Assembly: GCF_000419765.1 (NCBI RefSeq)
Contig: NZ_ATTQ01000004.1
Span: 357,818-421,817 of the forward strand
Source of the DNA: Rhizobium mongolense USDA 1844
GTDB lineage: Bacteria; Pseudomonadota; Alphaproteobacteria; Rhizobiales; Rhizobiaceae
Length of the DNA stretch: 64,000 nucleotides
Direction: 5' to 3'
Shown piece by piece: positions 54,799 through 63,719 of this stretch. The position numbers and the translations under genes were made by a program. How positions within the stretch are numbered: position 1 is the stretch's first letter; every line of letters starts with the position of its first letter. The notes below the pieces were generated by a model. That model saw only the letters and a list, made by a program, of their open reading frames with translations, ran no database searches and was not told the origin of the DNA.

Positions 54799-56493
54799 AT
54801 GCAGGGATATGTTCGTGCGGGAAGCAGCCAGCCGGCCTGGCTGTTTCCCTTCATCATTCTGGTGGTTCTGATCCTCAGCGCGCTGCCCTTGGCGCGGCTT
54901 GCCGTTGCAGGCATTGCCGCGTTGGCAAATGGCGGCGTGTCTGCCGTGCTTGCCGATCCCGCACTCTGGTCGGCCACCTATTACACGATCGTGACCGCCA
55001 TCCTCGGCACGGTGATTTCACTCGTCATCGGCTGCGTTTTCGCATTTCTCCTGACACTGACGGATATTCGCGGGAAGGGGCTGTTGAGCTTCCTCTTCGT
55101 GCTGCCGATGATGATCCCGCCGCAGGTGACGGCTCTTGCCTGGGTGCAGATGTCCGGCCCGTCGAGCCCGCTTCTCAAAGCGCTGCATATCGCGCCGCCG
55201 CTCGGCTCCCCACAGCCGCTTTATTCGGTCGGCGGTATTGCGCTGCTCTATGGCGTACAGCACGCGCCGCTCGTCTATCTGGCGCTGAGGGCCGGGCTGA
55301 TGGCGCTGCCGCGCGACGGCGTCGAGGCCGCGCGGCTTTCCGGCGCATCCAGCTTTCGTGTCGTTCGCGATATCGTCCTGCCACCGTCATTGCCCGGTGT
55401 CGTCGCGGGTGCGGCGATCTCCTTTGTCTCCTGCACCGGCAATTTCGGTATCCCGGCGATCCTCGGCATCCCTGCCTCGATCTACACCTTACCGACGCTG
55501 ATCTTCTCGAAATTCTCGGCCTTCACCAGCCGCACGTTCGGCGAAGTCGCACTGCTGTCGGCCATCATCGCGATTATCTCCGTCGTCGGGCTTGCGATCC
55601 AGGATCGGGCCTTGCGCGGCCGAGACTATCGCGTGCTTGGCCTTTCGGGTGCAACTGCCACCTTCGATCTCGGCGACTGGAAATATCTGTTTGCGCCGCT
55701 GCTTTGGGTCATCTTGTTCTTCATGCTGGCAGCACCTTTCTTCGCGCTGCTCGCCGGCGCGTTGGTGCCGGCCTATGGCGTGCCGCTGACCTTCAAGACC
55801 ATGTCCTTCAACGCTTTTCATGAAATCGTCTTTCGCCAGGCGGTGACGCGCTCGGCCTTCGTCAATTCGCTTTCTCTTGCGGCCGGAACGGCTACGTGTC
55901 TCCTGCTGGTGACTGTTCTGTCGGCCTATGCGTTGACGCGGCGCAGAGATGCGATTTCGCGCGCTGTATCAAGTTTGATCGAGATACCCTATTCGCTGCC
56001 GGGCATCGTCATCGCAGTTTGCTTCATCCTCGTCTTCGCCGCGCCGCTGCCGGTTCTCAACGTCACGCTCTACGGCACGATCTGGATCATCCTGATCGCT
56101 TACCTCTCGAGCTTCTTTGCTGTCAGCTTGAAGCCGGTCGTCAGCGCGTTCCATCAGCTCGATCCGGCGCTGGAGGAGGCAGCGCGGCTTTCCGGCGCAG
56201 GCTTCTTCCGCCGGCTGAGGGATATCATCGTGCCGCTGATTGCGCCTGCGGCTGGCGCTTCCGTCGTCCTCGTCTTTCTCATTGCCTGCAACGAACTGAC
56301 GATTTCGGCGCTGCTCTGGTCTGCGGGCACCCAGACGCTTGGCGTGGCGATCTACAATCTCGATGACAGCGGCAGTTCGGATCTGGCGTCTGCGCTTTCC
56401 GTGCTTATCGTCCTGATGGTCATCGTCATGATGCTGCTTCTGGAAGTGCTGGCAAAGCGGCTGCCCAAGGGAGTGGTGCCATGGCGAAGCTGA
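54799..56493 (+). CDS. ABC transporter permease, two fused membrane domains (FbpB-like)
   Basis: A 564-residue inner-membrane protein with about twelve helices in two halves. Each half carries an EAA-type loop: DGVEAARLSGASSFRVVRDI near residue 175 and LEEAARLSGAGFFRRLRDII near 470. Fused permeases are characteristic of Fe3+-type importers. It starts 17 bp after the binding-protein gene and overlaps the ATPase gene by 13 bp. Confidence 0.9.
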   Translation: MQGYVRAGSSQPAWLFPFIILVVLILSALPLARLAVAGIAALANGGVSAVLADPALWSATYYTIVTAILGTVISLVIGCVFAFLLTLTDIRGKGLLSFLFVLPMMIPPQVTALAWVQMSGPSSPLLKALHIAPPLGSPQPLYSVGGIALLYGVQHAPLVYLALRAGLMALPRDGVEAARLSGASSFRVVRDIVLPPSLPGVVAGAAISFVSCTGNFGIPAILGIPASIYTLPTLIFSKFSAFTSRTFGEVALLSAIIAIISVVGLAIQDRALRGRDYRVLGLSGATATFDLGDWKYLFAPLLWVILFFMLAAPFFALLAGALVPAYGVPLTFKTMSFNAFHEIVFRQAVTRSAFVNSLSLAAGTATCLLLVTVLSAYALTRRRDAISRAVSSLIEIPYSLPGIVIAVCFILVFAAPLPVLNVTLYGTIWIILIAYLSSFFAVSLKPVVSAFHQLDPALEEAARLSGAGFFRRLRDIIVPLIAPAAGASVVLVFLIACNELTISALLWSAGTQTLGVAIYNLDDSGSSDLASALSVLIVLMVIVMMLLLEVLAKRLPKGVVPWRS

Positions 56494-57509
56494 TCCTCAA
56501 TCATGTCGGTAAGGATTTTGGCACTGGAAAACCAGCGGTGAGCGGGCTTTCGCTCGACGTGCGCGAAGGTGGATTCCTGGCGCTGCTCGGTCCCTCCGGC
56601 TGCGGCAAGACGACGGTGCTGCGAATGATTGCAGGTTTCGAGACGCCGACCGACGGCTCGATCCATCTCGGCGAGCGGCTGCTTGCCGACGCGTCGCAAT
56701 CCCTGCCGCCCGAGCGCCGAAACATGGCGATGGTCTTCCAGTCCTACGCGCTCTGGCCGCATATGAATGTCGCCGATAATGTCGGCTATCCGTTGAAGGT
56801 ACGCGGCATTGCGGGCGAAGCCTATCGCCGGAAGGTGCGGGACGCCCTTTCGACGGTGCGGCTTGCGGAATATGCCGAGCGGCGTCCGGCCGACCTCTCC
56901 GGCGGCCAGCGCCAGCGCGTGGCGCTGGCGCGCTGCCTGGTGACATCGCCAGATGTGGTTCTGCTCGACGAGCCGCTCGCCAATCTCGACCGGCACCTGA
57001 AGCAGGAGATGGAAGAGAGTTTCCGCGAGTTTCACCTGCGTTCCGGCGCCACCATGATCTATGTGACGCATGACCAGAGTGAGGCCATGGCGCTTGCAAC
57101 GGACGTCGCGGTGATGTCGGAGGGCCACCTGCTGCAGGTCGCGCCGCCTGCCGAGATATATGCACGCCCGGAAGGCCGGATGGTCGGCGGATTGATCGGG
57201 CGAGGGGCGATCCTGACTATGCGGTCCCCTGGCGGTGATAAGCGAAATTTCGATTGGAATGCGCTGCAGGCTATCATTCTAGATCAACCGGACGAGGGGC
57301 CGCCGATCGATATGCTCGTGCGCCCGGAAGACGTCCTGCTCGGCGGCGGGGGCATTCCAGCCACGGTGGAATCGGTTCTCTATGAAGGCGAGCGTTATGC
57401 GCTGAAACTCGCCCTGGCGGACGGCCAGATGCTGCGCGCCTTCAGCCGCACGGCGGTGCAGGCGGGCGATGCGCTGAAGATTGCGATCCGTTCGGCATGG
57501 CGGCTCTGA
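56481..57509 (+). CDS. ABC transporter ATP-binding protein (FbpC/PotA-like)
   Basis: A 342-residue ATPase. Walker A LGPSGCGKTTVLRM, Q-loop VFQSYALWPHM, signature LSGGQRQRVALARCL, Walker B VVLLDEPLANLDRH and the switch His in VTHDQSEAMAL are all present. A C-terminal TOBE-like domain follows (about 230-342). It powers the Fe3+-type importer encoded just upstream; the overlap shows translational coupling. Confidence 0.92.
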   Translation: MAKLILNHVGKDFGTGKPAVSGLSLDVREGGFLALLGPSGCGKTTVLRMIAGFETPTDGSIHLGERLLADASQSLPPERRNMAMVFQSYALWPHMNVADNVGYPLKVRGIAGEAYRRKVRDALSTVRLAEYAERRPADLSGGQRQRVALARCLVTSPDVVLLDEPLANLDRHLKQEMEESFREFHLRSGATMIYVTHDQSEAMALATDVAVMSEGHLLQVAPPAEIYARPEGRMVGGLIGRGAILTMRSPGGDKRNFDWNALQAIILDQPDEGPPIDMLVRPEDVLLGGGGIPATVESVLYEGERYALKLALADGQMLRAFSRTAVQAGDALKIAIRSAWRL

Positions 57510-57581
57510 TTTCCGTCTCGCTGCCTTCCCGAATGCCTCTTTCGTCTCTACAAATGACGTAATGCCAACCGGAAATGTTCG

Positions 57582-58694
57582 ATGTCGCTTCGCATTGCCA
57601 CATTCAACGTCGAAAACCTGATGACGCGTTTCGATTTCACCGGTTTTCGCAACCAACTGCGCCAGGACCGCGTCATCAAGCTTTTTGAGATACAGAGCGA
57701 AGGCGTCTATCAGCAGCTCGAGCAAGCGCGGGTCGTCGCCTCGACCGACGATACACGTCAGATGACGGCGCTTGCGATCGCCGATGCCGATGCGGACATT
57801 CTCTGCCTGCAGGAAATCGACAGCATGGGGGCGCTGCAGGCCTTCGAGTACGGATATCTTTTCCGGATGGTGGGAACCGGCTACCGGCAGAAGTATCTGG
57901 TCAAGGGTAATGACAGCCGGGGCATCGATGTCGCAGTCCTCATGCGCGAGGAAACGCACGACGGCCAGAAGATCGAACTGAAGGAGATCAAGAGCCACGC
58001 GATGCTCACCTATCGCGATCTCGATCTGTTCAACGATCAATTGGCGCTCACCAATCGCATCGACGACAAGATCTTCAAGCGCGACTGCCTGGAGCTCGAT
58101 CTCGCGATCGGCGGTGTGCCGCTGACGCTTTATGTCGTGCATTTCAAGTCGATGGATGGGCCGCGCACCAACGGCGTCAGCAGCCGGCAGGCAACCATGC
58201 CCGTCCGTCGGGCGGAGACGCTGGCCGTGCGCCGGATTGTCGAGAGCCGTTTCGGCGCCGGACATACCGCCAGGAAGAATTTCGTGATCTGCGGCGATAT
58301 GAACGACTACCAGGAGCGCGTCAACGTCATCGGTGTGCGTCGCAGCGGATACCGTTTCCAACACACCGACGAGACCGAAAGCGCGCTCGACGTGTTCAGC
58401 CATGACGGCTTTGCCGAAAATGTCGCGCGCCGCCGCGATCCGCTCGACCGCTGGACGCTCTATCACGCGCGGGGACCGGAAGAGCAGTGGCTTTGCCAGC
58501 TCGACTATCTCTGGCTCTCGCCGGCGCTTGCGAAAGCGAACACCGGCCGGGTGCCGGAGATCATCCGCAACGGTCAGCCTTTCCGCACGATCTTTCCTCC
58601 CGGCCAGGAAGTGGAGCGCTATCCGCGCACCGGCTGGGATCGGCCGAAAGCCTCCGACCATTGCCCCGTCGTCATGACACTGGATTTGATATGA
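57582..58694 (+). CDS. Endonuclease/exonuclease/phosphatase (EEP) family protein
   Basis: A 370-residue EEP-fold enzyme. It has RIATFNVENLMTRFD, ADILCLQEIDS (metal Glu), SRGIDVAVL, VVHFKS, ICGDMNDYQER (Asp-x-Asn) and a C-terminal ASDHCPVV (Asp-His). These are the family's catalytic positions for Mg-dependent phosphodiester or phosphate hydrolysis. The substrate may be nucleic acid or lipid-type. The downstream Nudix-like gene overlaps its stop codon (ATGA). Confidence 0.88.
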   Translation: MSLRIATFNVENLMTRFDFTGFRNQLRQDRVIKLFEIQSEGVYQQLEQARVVASTDDTRQMTALAIADADADILCLQEIDSMGALQAFEYGYLFRMVGTGYRQKYLVKGNDSRGIDVAVLMREETHDGQKIELKEIKSHAMLTYRDLDLFNDQLALTNRIDDKIFKRDCLELDLAIGGVPLTLYVVHFKSMDGPRTNGVSSRQATMPVRRAETLAVRRIVESRFGAGHTARKNFVICGDMNDYQERVNVIGVRRSGYRFQHTDETESALDVFSHDGFAENVARRRDPLDRWTLYHARGPEEQWLCQLDYLWLSPALAKANTGRVPEIIRNGQPFRTIFPPGQEVERYPRTGWDRPKASDHCPVVMTLDLI

Positions 58695-59437
58695 GTCTTG
58701 CATTTTCAGATGACTTTACCGGCTGGCCGCCGGAGAAGACTGTTTTTCCTGTCGCCTCTATCGACCTTTGCGTGCTGTCGGGCGAGCATCCTTATCATCT
58801 GCAGAATGCAGTACTCGCGGGCGAGAACTGGAAGCGCGAGATCTCGGCTAAACCGGAGCTTTTCGATGGTCGTATGGTGTTTCAGCATCAGCTTGCCTTG
58901 AATGATGGCGGTATAGCGGGCAGGGGTCACATCATTCCCTTCTCCACCTTTCTGTGGTGGCGCAAGCAGGCCGAGCGCCGCGGCGGCATCCACCTTTTTG
59001 CCTTCGGCATCATGGTCTCGTCAGATGGCGCGATCATCGCCGTGCGCATGGGCGCACATACGGCAAATGCCGGTCAGGTCTATTGCGCCGCCGGCTCGCT
59101 GGACCTCGACGATATCGCCGGCGGCCGTTGCGACGTAGAGAGCAATATGCGGCGCGAAGTGCTCGAGGAGACAGGCATGGAACTTCGCGATGCAACGCCG
59201 GATACCACCTACTACGCCAGCCATTTCCGCCGCACGGTCACCGTGTTCCGGCTGTTCCGTTTCGACCTGGCTGCGGACGAAATGATTGAGCGGATCGCGG
59301 CCCATATGCTCGTTGCCGAGGACAAGGAAATTGCCGGAGCGGTTGCGATCCGTTCTGCTGATCACTCCGCCCATCCCTATAACGTCGCCATGCTTCCGAT
59401 CATCGATTGGTATTTCGCTAATACAAACGAGGGCTAA
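58691..59437 (+). CDS. Nudix-like hydrolase
   Basis: A 248-residue protein. The second half of a Nudix box is clear: ESNMRREVLEETGMEL. The upstream Gly and the first conserved Glu of the box are not at their usual spacing, so the box is atypical and the activity uncertain. It overlaps the EEP gene by four bases. The two may process related phosphate compounds, but that is a guess from position. Confidence 0.7.
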   Translation: MSLAFSDDFTGWPPEKTVFPVASIDLCVLSGEHPYHLQNAVLAGENWKREISAKPELFDGRMVFQHQLALNDGGIAGRGHIIPFSTFLWWRKQAERRGGIHLFAFGIMVSSDGAIIAVRMGAHTANAGQVYCAAGSLDLDDIAGGRCDVESNMRREVLEETGMELRDATPDTTYYASHFRRTVTVFRLFRFDLAADEMIERIAAHMLVAEDKEIAGAVAIRSADHSAHPYNVAMLPIIDWYFANTNEG

Positions 59438-59501
59438 TATCTTGCACTCGTTTCGCCGGTCGGGCAGGTTGCAAGTTCGATGACTGATTAAGGAGGCCGA
59501 T

Positions 59502-60416
59502 GTGGCGCGCAGCTACAGCGTCTATGACGTGTTCACCGACCGCAAACTCGCCGGAAATCCGCTGGCCGTCATCTTTGACGGCGACGATCTGAGCGACGAG
59601 GCTATGCAATCGATCGCCCGCGAGATTAATCTCTCCGAGACAGTCTTCGTATGCCCCTCGGCAAATCCAGCCTATACAGCCAAGCTCAGGATTTTCACGC
59701 CGGGCCGCGAACTGCCGTTCGCCGGCCACCCGACCGTCGGCACGGCGATTGCCCTTGCCGAAGAGGCGCACGGCCGTGACATGACGCTCGATCTCGTCTC
59801 GGTATTGGAGGAAAATGTCGGGCCGGTGCGCTGCGCGGTCCGGCTGCGGAGGGGCGAGGTGAGCTTTGCCGAATTCGATCTTCCGCGGAAATCGCAGCAG
59901 ATCAATATGCCGCTCGATAAACTCGGCATCGCCAATGCGCTGTCGCTTAAGGTGACGGAGATTGGTTTTGAAAATCACGTGCCCTCGATCTGGAGCGCCG
60001 GCGTTCCTTTCCTGCTGGTGCCGGTCCACGATGTCGGGGTTGCAAAACGGCTGGAATTCGATCCGCAGCTCTTTGAACAGACCGTGCCCTTCGTCGACGG
60101 TTCACTGGCGTCGGCCTATATTTACTGCCGCGCCGGCGTGAACCATTCGGCGAAGTTCCACGCGCGCATGTTTGCAAGCGACATGGGGATATCCGAGGAT
60201 CCCGCAACCGGCTCCGCCGTCGCGGCACTTTCGGGAGCGATCCACCATTTCGACCGGCTGCCGGACGGTCATCATCCGATCACGATTGAACAGGGGGTGG
60301 AGATGGGGCGGCCATCCTTCATCCACCTGCATGTCGACGTCGAGGCCGGCACCATCTCCAATGCCCGGATCGGCGGGCAGTCGGTGCGCCTTGCCACGGG
60401 TACGCTCGACCTTTGA
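59502..60416 (+). CDS. PhzF family protein (isomerase-like)
   Basis: A 304-residue protein of the PhzF/DapF fold. It shows YDVFTDRKLAGNPLAVIFDG, INLSETVFVCPS with the probable catalytic Glu, RIFTPGRELPFAGHPTVGTA and late SEDPATGSAVAALSGAIH. The GTG start at 59502 follows AGGAGG. Most PhzF relatives outside phenazine clusters have unknown substrates, and no phenazine genes are nearby. Confidence 0.9.
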   Translation: MARSYSVYDVFTDRKLAGNPLAVIFDGDDLSDEAMQSIAREINLSETVFVCPSANPAYTAKLRIFTPGRELPFAGHPTVGTAIALAEEAHGRDMTLDLVSVLEENVGPVRCAVRLRRGEVSFAEFDLPRKSQQINMPLDKLGIANALSLKVTEIGFENHVPSIWSAGVPFLLVPVHDVGVAKRLEFDPQLFEQTVPFVDGSLASAYIYCRAGVNHSAKFHARMFASDMGISEDPATGSAVAALSGAIHHFDRLPDGHHPITIEQGVEMGRPSFIHLHVDVEAGTISNARIGGQSVRLATGTLDL

Positions 60417-60482
60417 TTTCATTCCCATTTCAGCCATGCAGAAAAATCTTCGAAATTAATCAAAGAATTTTCCGCCGGGCGC

Positions 60483-60510
60483 TGGACAAGGCCTGCGATC
60501 CTGTTTATAC
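60483..60510 (+). promoter_or_regulatory. Probable promoter of tRNA-Lys
   Basis: TGGACA (60483-60488) and TTATAC (60505-60510) are 16 bp apart, with the tRNA starting about 34 bp further on. Confidence 0.55.
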
Positions 60511-60543
60511 GCCCCGTCACACCGCGCAGCCAAGCGCGCGAAC

Positions 60544-60619
<76 letters not shown>

Positions 60620-60677
60620 TTTACCTTGATAGATATCAATGCGTTAGGCTGGCTTCCTCAGTCAGCAACGGGAACAG

Positions 60678-60725
60678 GCACCCCTCGGGATCACCATTAG
60701 ATCACGCGGGGTAAGTATCTGTTTT
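60678..60725 (+). terminator. Possible terminator downstream of tRNA-Lys
   Basis: CCCC...GATC and GATC...GGGG pair imperfectly around a short loop (about 60680-60712), followed by a T-rich run CTGTTTTT. The structure is weak, so the assignment is tentative. Confidence 0.35.
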
Positions 60726-60802
60726 TACGTTCTTTTTTGTTCCGCCCTCAACAGAGTGTGAGGTCGGAAGATCAAAGCGATCCGCGCGAATCAGGGTGGG
60801 GA

Positions 60803-60886
60803 ATGTGCCTGCTGATAGCGCTGGCTATGCTTGGCGCGATTGCCGGCGTCATCGGAAGTTTGGCGGCGCTATCCGACCTCATCTAA
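60803..60886 (+). CDS. Possible 27-residue hydrophobic peptide
   Basis: ATG at 60803 opens MCLLIALAMLGAIAGVIGSL followed by AALSDLI and TAA. GGTGGGG lies just before the ATG. It would be a single membrane helix. With no family to compare, it could equally be the broken end of a larger membrane protein. Confidence 0.3.
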   Translation: MCLLIALAMLGAIAGVIGSLAALSDLI

Positions 60887-60941
60887 GCCGATTATGATCG
60901 GTACGCTGCCGCACTGGAACCTTTGCAATGCTTTCACTGTT

Positions 60942-61408
60942 CTAGCCGTTGGGATCGCGTGGTGTGGTTTGCTCTTTTGCTCCTTCCTTTGCCTTGGAAA
61001 GCCGCGCGATCTTCCCTTCCATAGCCTGCGCCGCCTCTGCGGGGTTCTTTTCGCAACGGCGTGCTCAACCAGAGCCTTGCAGTGCTCCTCCGATTTGATA
61101 TCGCCGGGGACGACGACAGCCTTGCCGCCGGCTTCCTCGATCCATTTTTGCCGTGTCCTTGGCATCCTCGTCTTCGTTCAAATGAGAATGTCCGCTCCCT
61201 CTCGCGCGAACGCGATCGCGATCGCCACGGCCTTCCCGATACCGGAATCCGAGTCGGTAATCAGAGCGACCTTGCCTTCCAGCTTTCCGCTGCCGTTGTA
61301 GGAGTGTTCCCCGTGATCTGGAACCGGCTGCATCGCGGCGGTCTTCCCCGGTGGTTCCTAATGCTGCACGGGGTAGGGTGGCGTGGGTCGGCGCGCGTCG
61401 TTGGGCAT
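60942..61408 (-). pseudogene. Broken SDR oxidoreductase gene fused to a second fragment
   Basis: On the minus strand the ATG at 61408 (GGAGAG upstream) starts MPNDARRPTPPYPVQH and then a TAG. The same frame continues [20 protein letters not shown] and [20 protein letters not shown], a general-stress type SDR. A TGA after GADILI and a frame change before WIEEAGGKAVVVPGDIKSEE follow. SDR similarity ends near 61048. A different protein tail, NPAEAAQAMEGKIARLSKAK..., runs to a TAG at 60942. This is truncated, stop-containing debris. Confidence 0.75.
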
Positions 61409-61441
61409 CGTCGTTCTCTCCAAGTTACCGTTATGGTGGGC

Positions 61442-61468
61442 GGAACACCGCGAGCCGACAACGGTTCC
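61442..61468. promoter_or_regulatory. Candidate bidirectional general-stress (EcfG/RpoE2-type) promoter
   Basis: GGAAC (61442-61446) with TT 18 bases further fits the rhizobial consensus GGAAC-N18-TT on the plus strand. The far end, GTTCC (61464-61468), gives the same match on the minus strand. The minus-strand version lies about 35 bp before the SDR remnant's ATG. Confidence 0.5.
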
Positions 61469-61658
61469 TTGACCGCCCCTTTTTCGACTCTCGACCGCCA
61501 CACCGACTGCGCCAGGGGCTCCACGACGACTTTGTGACGGACAGCATTGGAACGGCTCATCCACTGAGTTCGCTACCAGCTTGAACGCGGCCATCCGCAG
61601 GATCTGCCTTACAACAACGATCGCAGGCGAGAGGTTCCACGAACCATATCACCGGAGA

Positions 61659-61683
61659 GGAACAAATATTCCAATCGATGGTT
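61659..61683 (+). promoter_or_regulatory. Candidate EcfG/RpoE2-type promoter of the stress cluster
   Basis: GGAAC (61659-61663), 18 bases, then TT (61682-61683), 45 bp before the first gene. It sits within a perfect 10-bp inverted repeat, CACGAACCAT (61638-61647) and ATGGTTCGTG (61678-61687), with the -10 in the right arm. Confidence 0.5.
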
Positions 61684-61727
61684 CGTGAGATGCGGCAGCC
61701 GCCGTCAACCATGCATGGGAGGCTTCA

Positions 61728-62291
61728 ATGTCAAACGAGTTTTCAGGAGGCGGGGCAGCGCCGCCCTTCCAACCGCCGTCACACAGCGGCGGGCCGAATC
61801 CACCGGCGACAAGCCCAGCACCGCTGGGCGATCTTAAGGACAAGGTCGCCGAGGATCTCAGCGCTGCACGCGACACCATCAAAGAAGGCGCCGACGCCGC
61901 GGTCGTCAAGGTGAAGGACTCCATCTCCGAGCAGACAAATTTTGCAGCCCGTCACGTCGGCGGCATCGCAAGCGCTCTCGAAAAGGTCGGCTCGGAGCTC
62001 GAAAGGTCCGACCAGCCCGAAGTCGGTCGATACGCCAGGCGGATCGGGAGTAGCGTGCAAAGTTTCGCAAAGCAGATGGAGGGCCGGGACCTTGGCGAAG
62101 TAGCAACGATGGCCGAGGACTTCGGACGCAAGCAGCCACTGGCGTTCCTTGGCATCGCGGCATTGGCAGGGCTGGCGGCCAGCCGCTTTCTAACCGCCTC
62201 GGCAAATCGATCCACGAGTGCGGGTTCCCGCCGCGCGCCTCAGGCGACCCAAGAGTCCTCCTTGAAGAGCGGAGGGCCGGCAAATGGCTAA
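61728..62291 (+). CDS. Nutrient deprivation-induced-type protein
   Basis: A 187-residue protein. It has a Pro/Gly-rich N-terminus, then an amphipathic helical region (DKVAEDLSAARDTIKEGADA to about residue 100) and a short membrane helix (PLAFLGIAALAGLAASRFL). Rhizobial relatives carry this name; the function is unknown. GGGAGG precedes the ATG. It overlaps the next gene by eight bases and is first in a cluster with a stress-type promoter. Confidence 0.7.
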   Translation: MSNEFSGGGAAPPFQPPSHSGGPNPPATSPAPLGDLKDKVAEDLSAARDTIKEGADAAVVKVKDSISEQTNFAARHVGGIASALEKVGSELERSDQPEVGRYARRIGSSVQSFAKQMEGRDLGEVATMAEDFGRKQPLAFLGIAALAGLAASRFLTASANRSTSAGSRRAPQATQESSLKSGGPANG

Positions 62292-62700
62292 CTCATCCGA
62301 AAACACTCCGCTCTCCGAACTGGTGGGCGGACTCGTCGCCGATGTGACAGGGCTTCTGCGCAAAGAAATCGACCTTGCGAAGACCGAGGCGTCCGAAAAA
62401 CTCACACAGGCACTGAGCGGCATCGAGGTTCTAATTGTTGGCGTAGTGCTCGCCATCGGCGCCGTCGGCGTGCTTCTGAGCGCGCTCGTCGGTGGCCTTG
62501 CATCCTTTTTGGTCGGCCAAGGCATGACGCAACCGAACGCCAGCGCCCTTGCCGCGCTCATCGTCGGCCTCATCATTGCAGTGATCGCCTGGGCGATGGT
62601 GTCACGAGGATTGAGCGCACTGCGCGGAAGCAACTTGAAGCTTGATCGCACGACGGCATCGCTGCGCCGCGACGTCGATGCCGTGAAGGAGAAGATCTGA
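62284..62700 (+). CDS. Holin-like (Phage_holin_3_6/YqjE) membrane protein
   Basis: A 138-residue protein. An amphipathic start (LVGGLVADVTGLLRKEIDLA) is followed by two membrane helices (about residues 45-75 and 85-110). This order fits the holin 3_6/YqjE superfamily, which in many bacteria is a chromosomal stress or envelope protein rather than a phage gene. Its stop codon overlaps the next start by one base. Confidence 0.78.
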   Translation: MANSSENTPLSELVGGLVADVTGLLRKEIDLAKTEASEKLTQALSGIEVLIVGVVLAIGAVGVLLSALVGGLASFLVGQGMTQPNASALAALIVGLIIAVIAWAMVSRGLSALRGSNLKLDRTTASLRRDVDAVKEKI

Positions 62701-63713
62701 TGGCCAACTCGATTGAAAAGACTTCCTCCGACCTCCAGCGAGAGATCGACGCCGATCGCCAGCGCATTGGAGATCGCATAGACGTCATCCAGGAACGCAT
62801 GTCGCCGGGACAGCTCATCGACGAAGTCCTCGCTTACGCTAGGAGTAGCGGTGGGGGCGAGTACGTCAGAAATCTCGGCCAGGCTTTGAAGGACAATCCG
62901 GTGCCGGTCGCCTTGATGGGCGTCAGCCTGGCTTGGCTCATGGCAAAGCAGCAAGCTCCGTCTTCGTCTGCCACCGCATCAGGCGCCGATTTGGATAATG
63001 ACTACCCCCTTTATCAGGTCGAGGGAGCTGTGCGGCGCATCGGCCCGCCGGAGAGCGAAAACGGTGTCCGCTACAGCCATTTCGCCGACGCCTCAGGCAA
63101 ACGGCTGAAGGCCCTGACCGACGATGCCGGACGCCGCGCCGGGCATTTCATCGACGACGCGGGAAAGACGTACCGCGGCTTTGCGGATGCCACCGGCAGG
63201 CAGATCGAGCAGATCGCCGACGAGACGGGGGCGATGTTTGACGCTGCGTCGGGATGGGCTTCAAAAACATGGGCTCAAGTCAAAGACACCGCGAGCAATA
63301 TCGGAACGCGCGCGTCGGATGCCGCCAGCTCGATCTCGGAGCGATCCGCTTCGGCAGGAACAAGCATGCAAGAGCAGGCGAGCAGATTGAACGACGCCAT
63401 TCTAACCCACTTCCGCGACCAACCGCTTGTCGGCGGCGCTCTCGCATTTGCAGTGGGCGCGGCGATCGGGGCGGCGTTGCCGCATACCGAGGCCGAAGAC
63501 GAGTATCTCGGCGAAGCCGCCGACGCGGCAAAAGACACGGTTGCGGCCCAGGCGTCTTCGATGATGGATCAAGGAACGGAGATCGCGTCCGACGTCTATG
63601 GCAGGGCTGTTTCCGCCGCGGCCGACGTTCACGATGCCGCCAAGGCTCGGGTGGTCGAGGAGGCCGACGCGTTCAAATCAGGGGTGAGTAAGGGGGAACC
63701 GCAATCCCCGTAA
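62700..63713 (+). CDS. DUF3618 family protein
   Basis: A 337-residue protein. The N-terminus (SSDLQREIDADRQRIGDRID then VIQERMSPGQLIDEVLAYAR) is the DUF3618 signature, followed by a membrane-associated helix (PVPVALMGVSLAWLMAKQQ). The rest is a long Ala/Asp/Ser-rich helical region with late-embryogenesis-like character. It is the third gene of the cluster, and the next begins seven bases after its stop. The function is unknown; a role in desiccation or envelope stress is a guess. Confidence 0.82.
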   Translation: MANSIEKTSSDLQREIDADRQRIGDRIDVIQERMSPGQLIDEVLAYARSSGGGEYVRNLGQALKDNPVPVALMGVSLAWLMAKQQAPSSSATASGADLDNDYPLYQVEGAVRRIGPPESENGVRYSHFADASGKRLKALTDDAGRRAGHFIDDAGKTYRGFADATGRQIEQIADETGAMFDAASGWASKTWAQVKDTASNIGTRASDAASSISERSASAGTSMQEQASRLNDAILTHFRDQPLVGGALAFAVGAAIGAALPHTEAEDEYLGEAADAAKDTVAAQASSMMDQGTEIASDVYGRAVSAAADVHDAAKARVVEEADAFKSGVSKGEPQSP

Positions 63714-63719
63714 GAAGCG

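Noticed and set aside
62284..62700. Holin-like gene as evidence of a prophage
   Set aside because: No capsid, tail, lysin or integrase genes are nearby. This family is common in bacterial chromosomes with DUF3618 and YihY-type neighbours.
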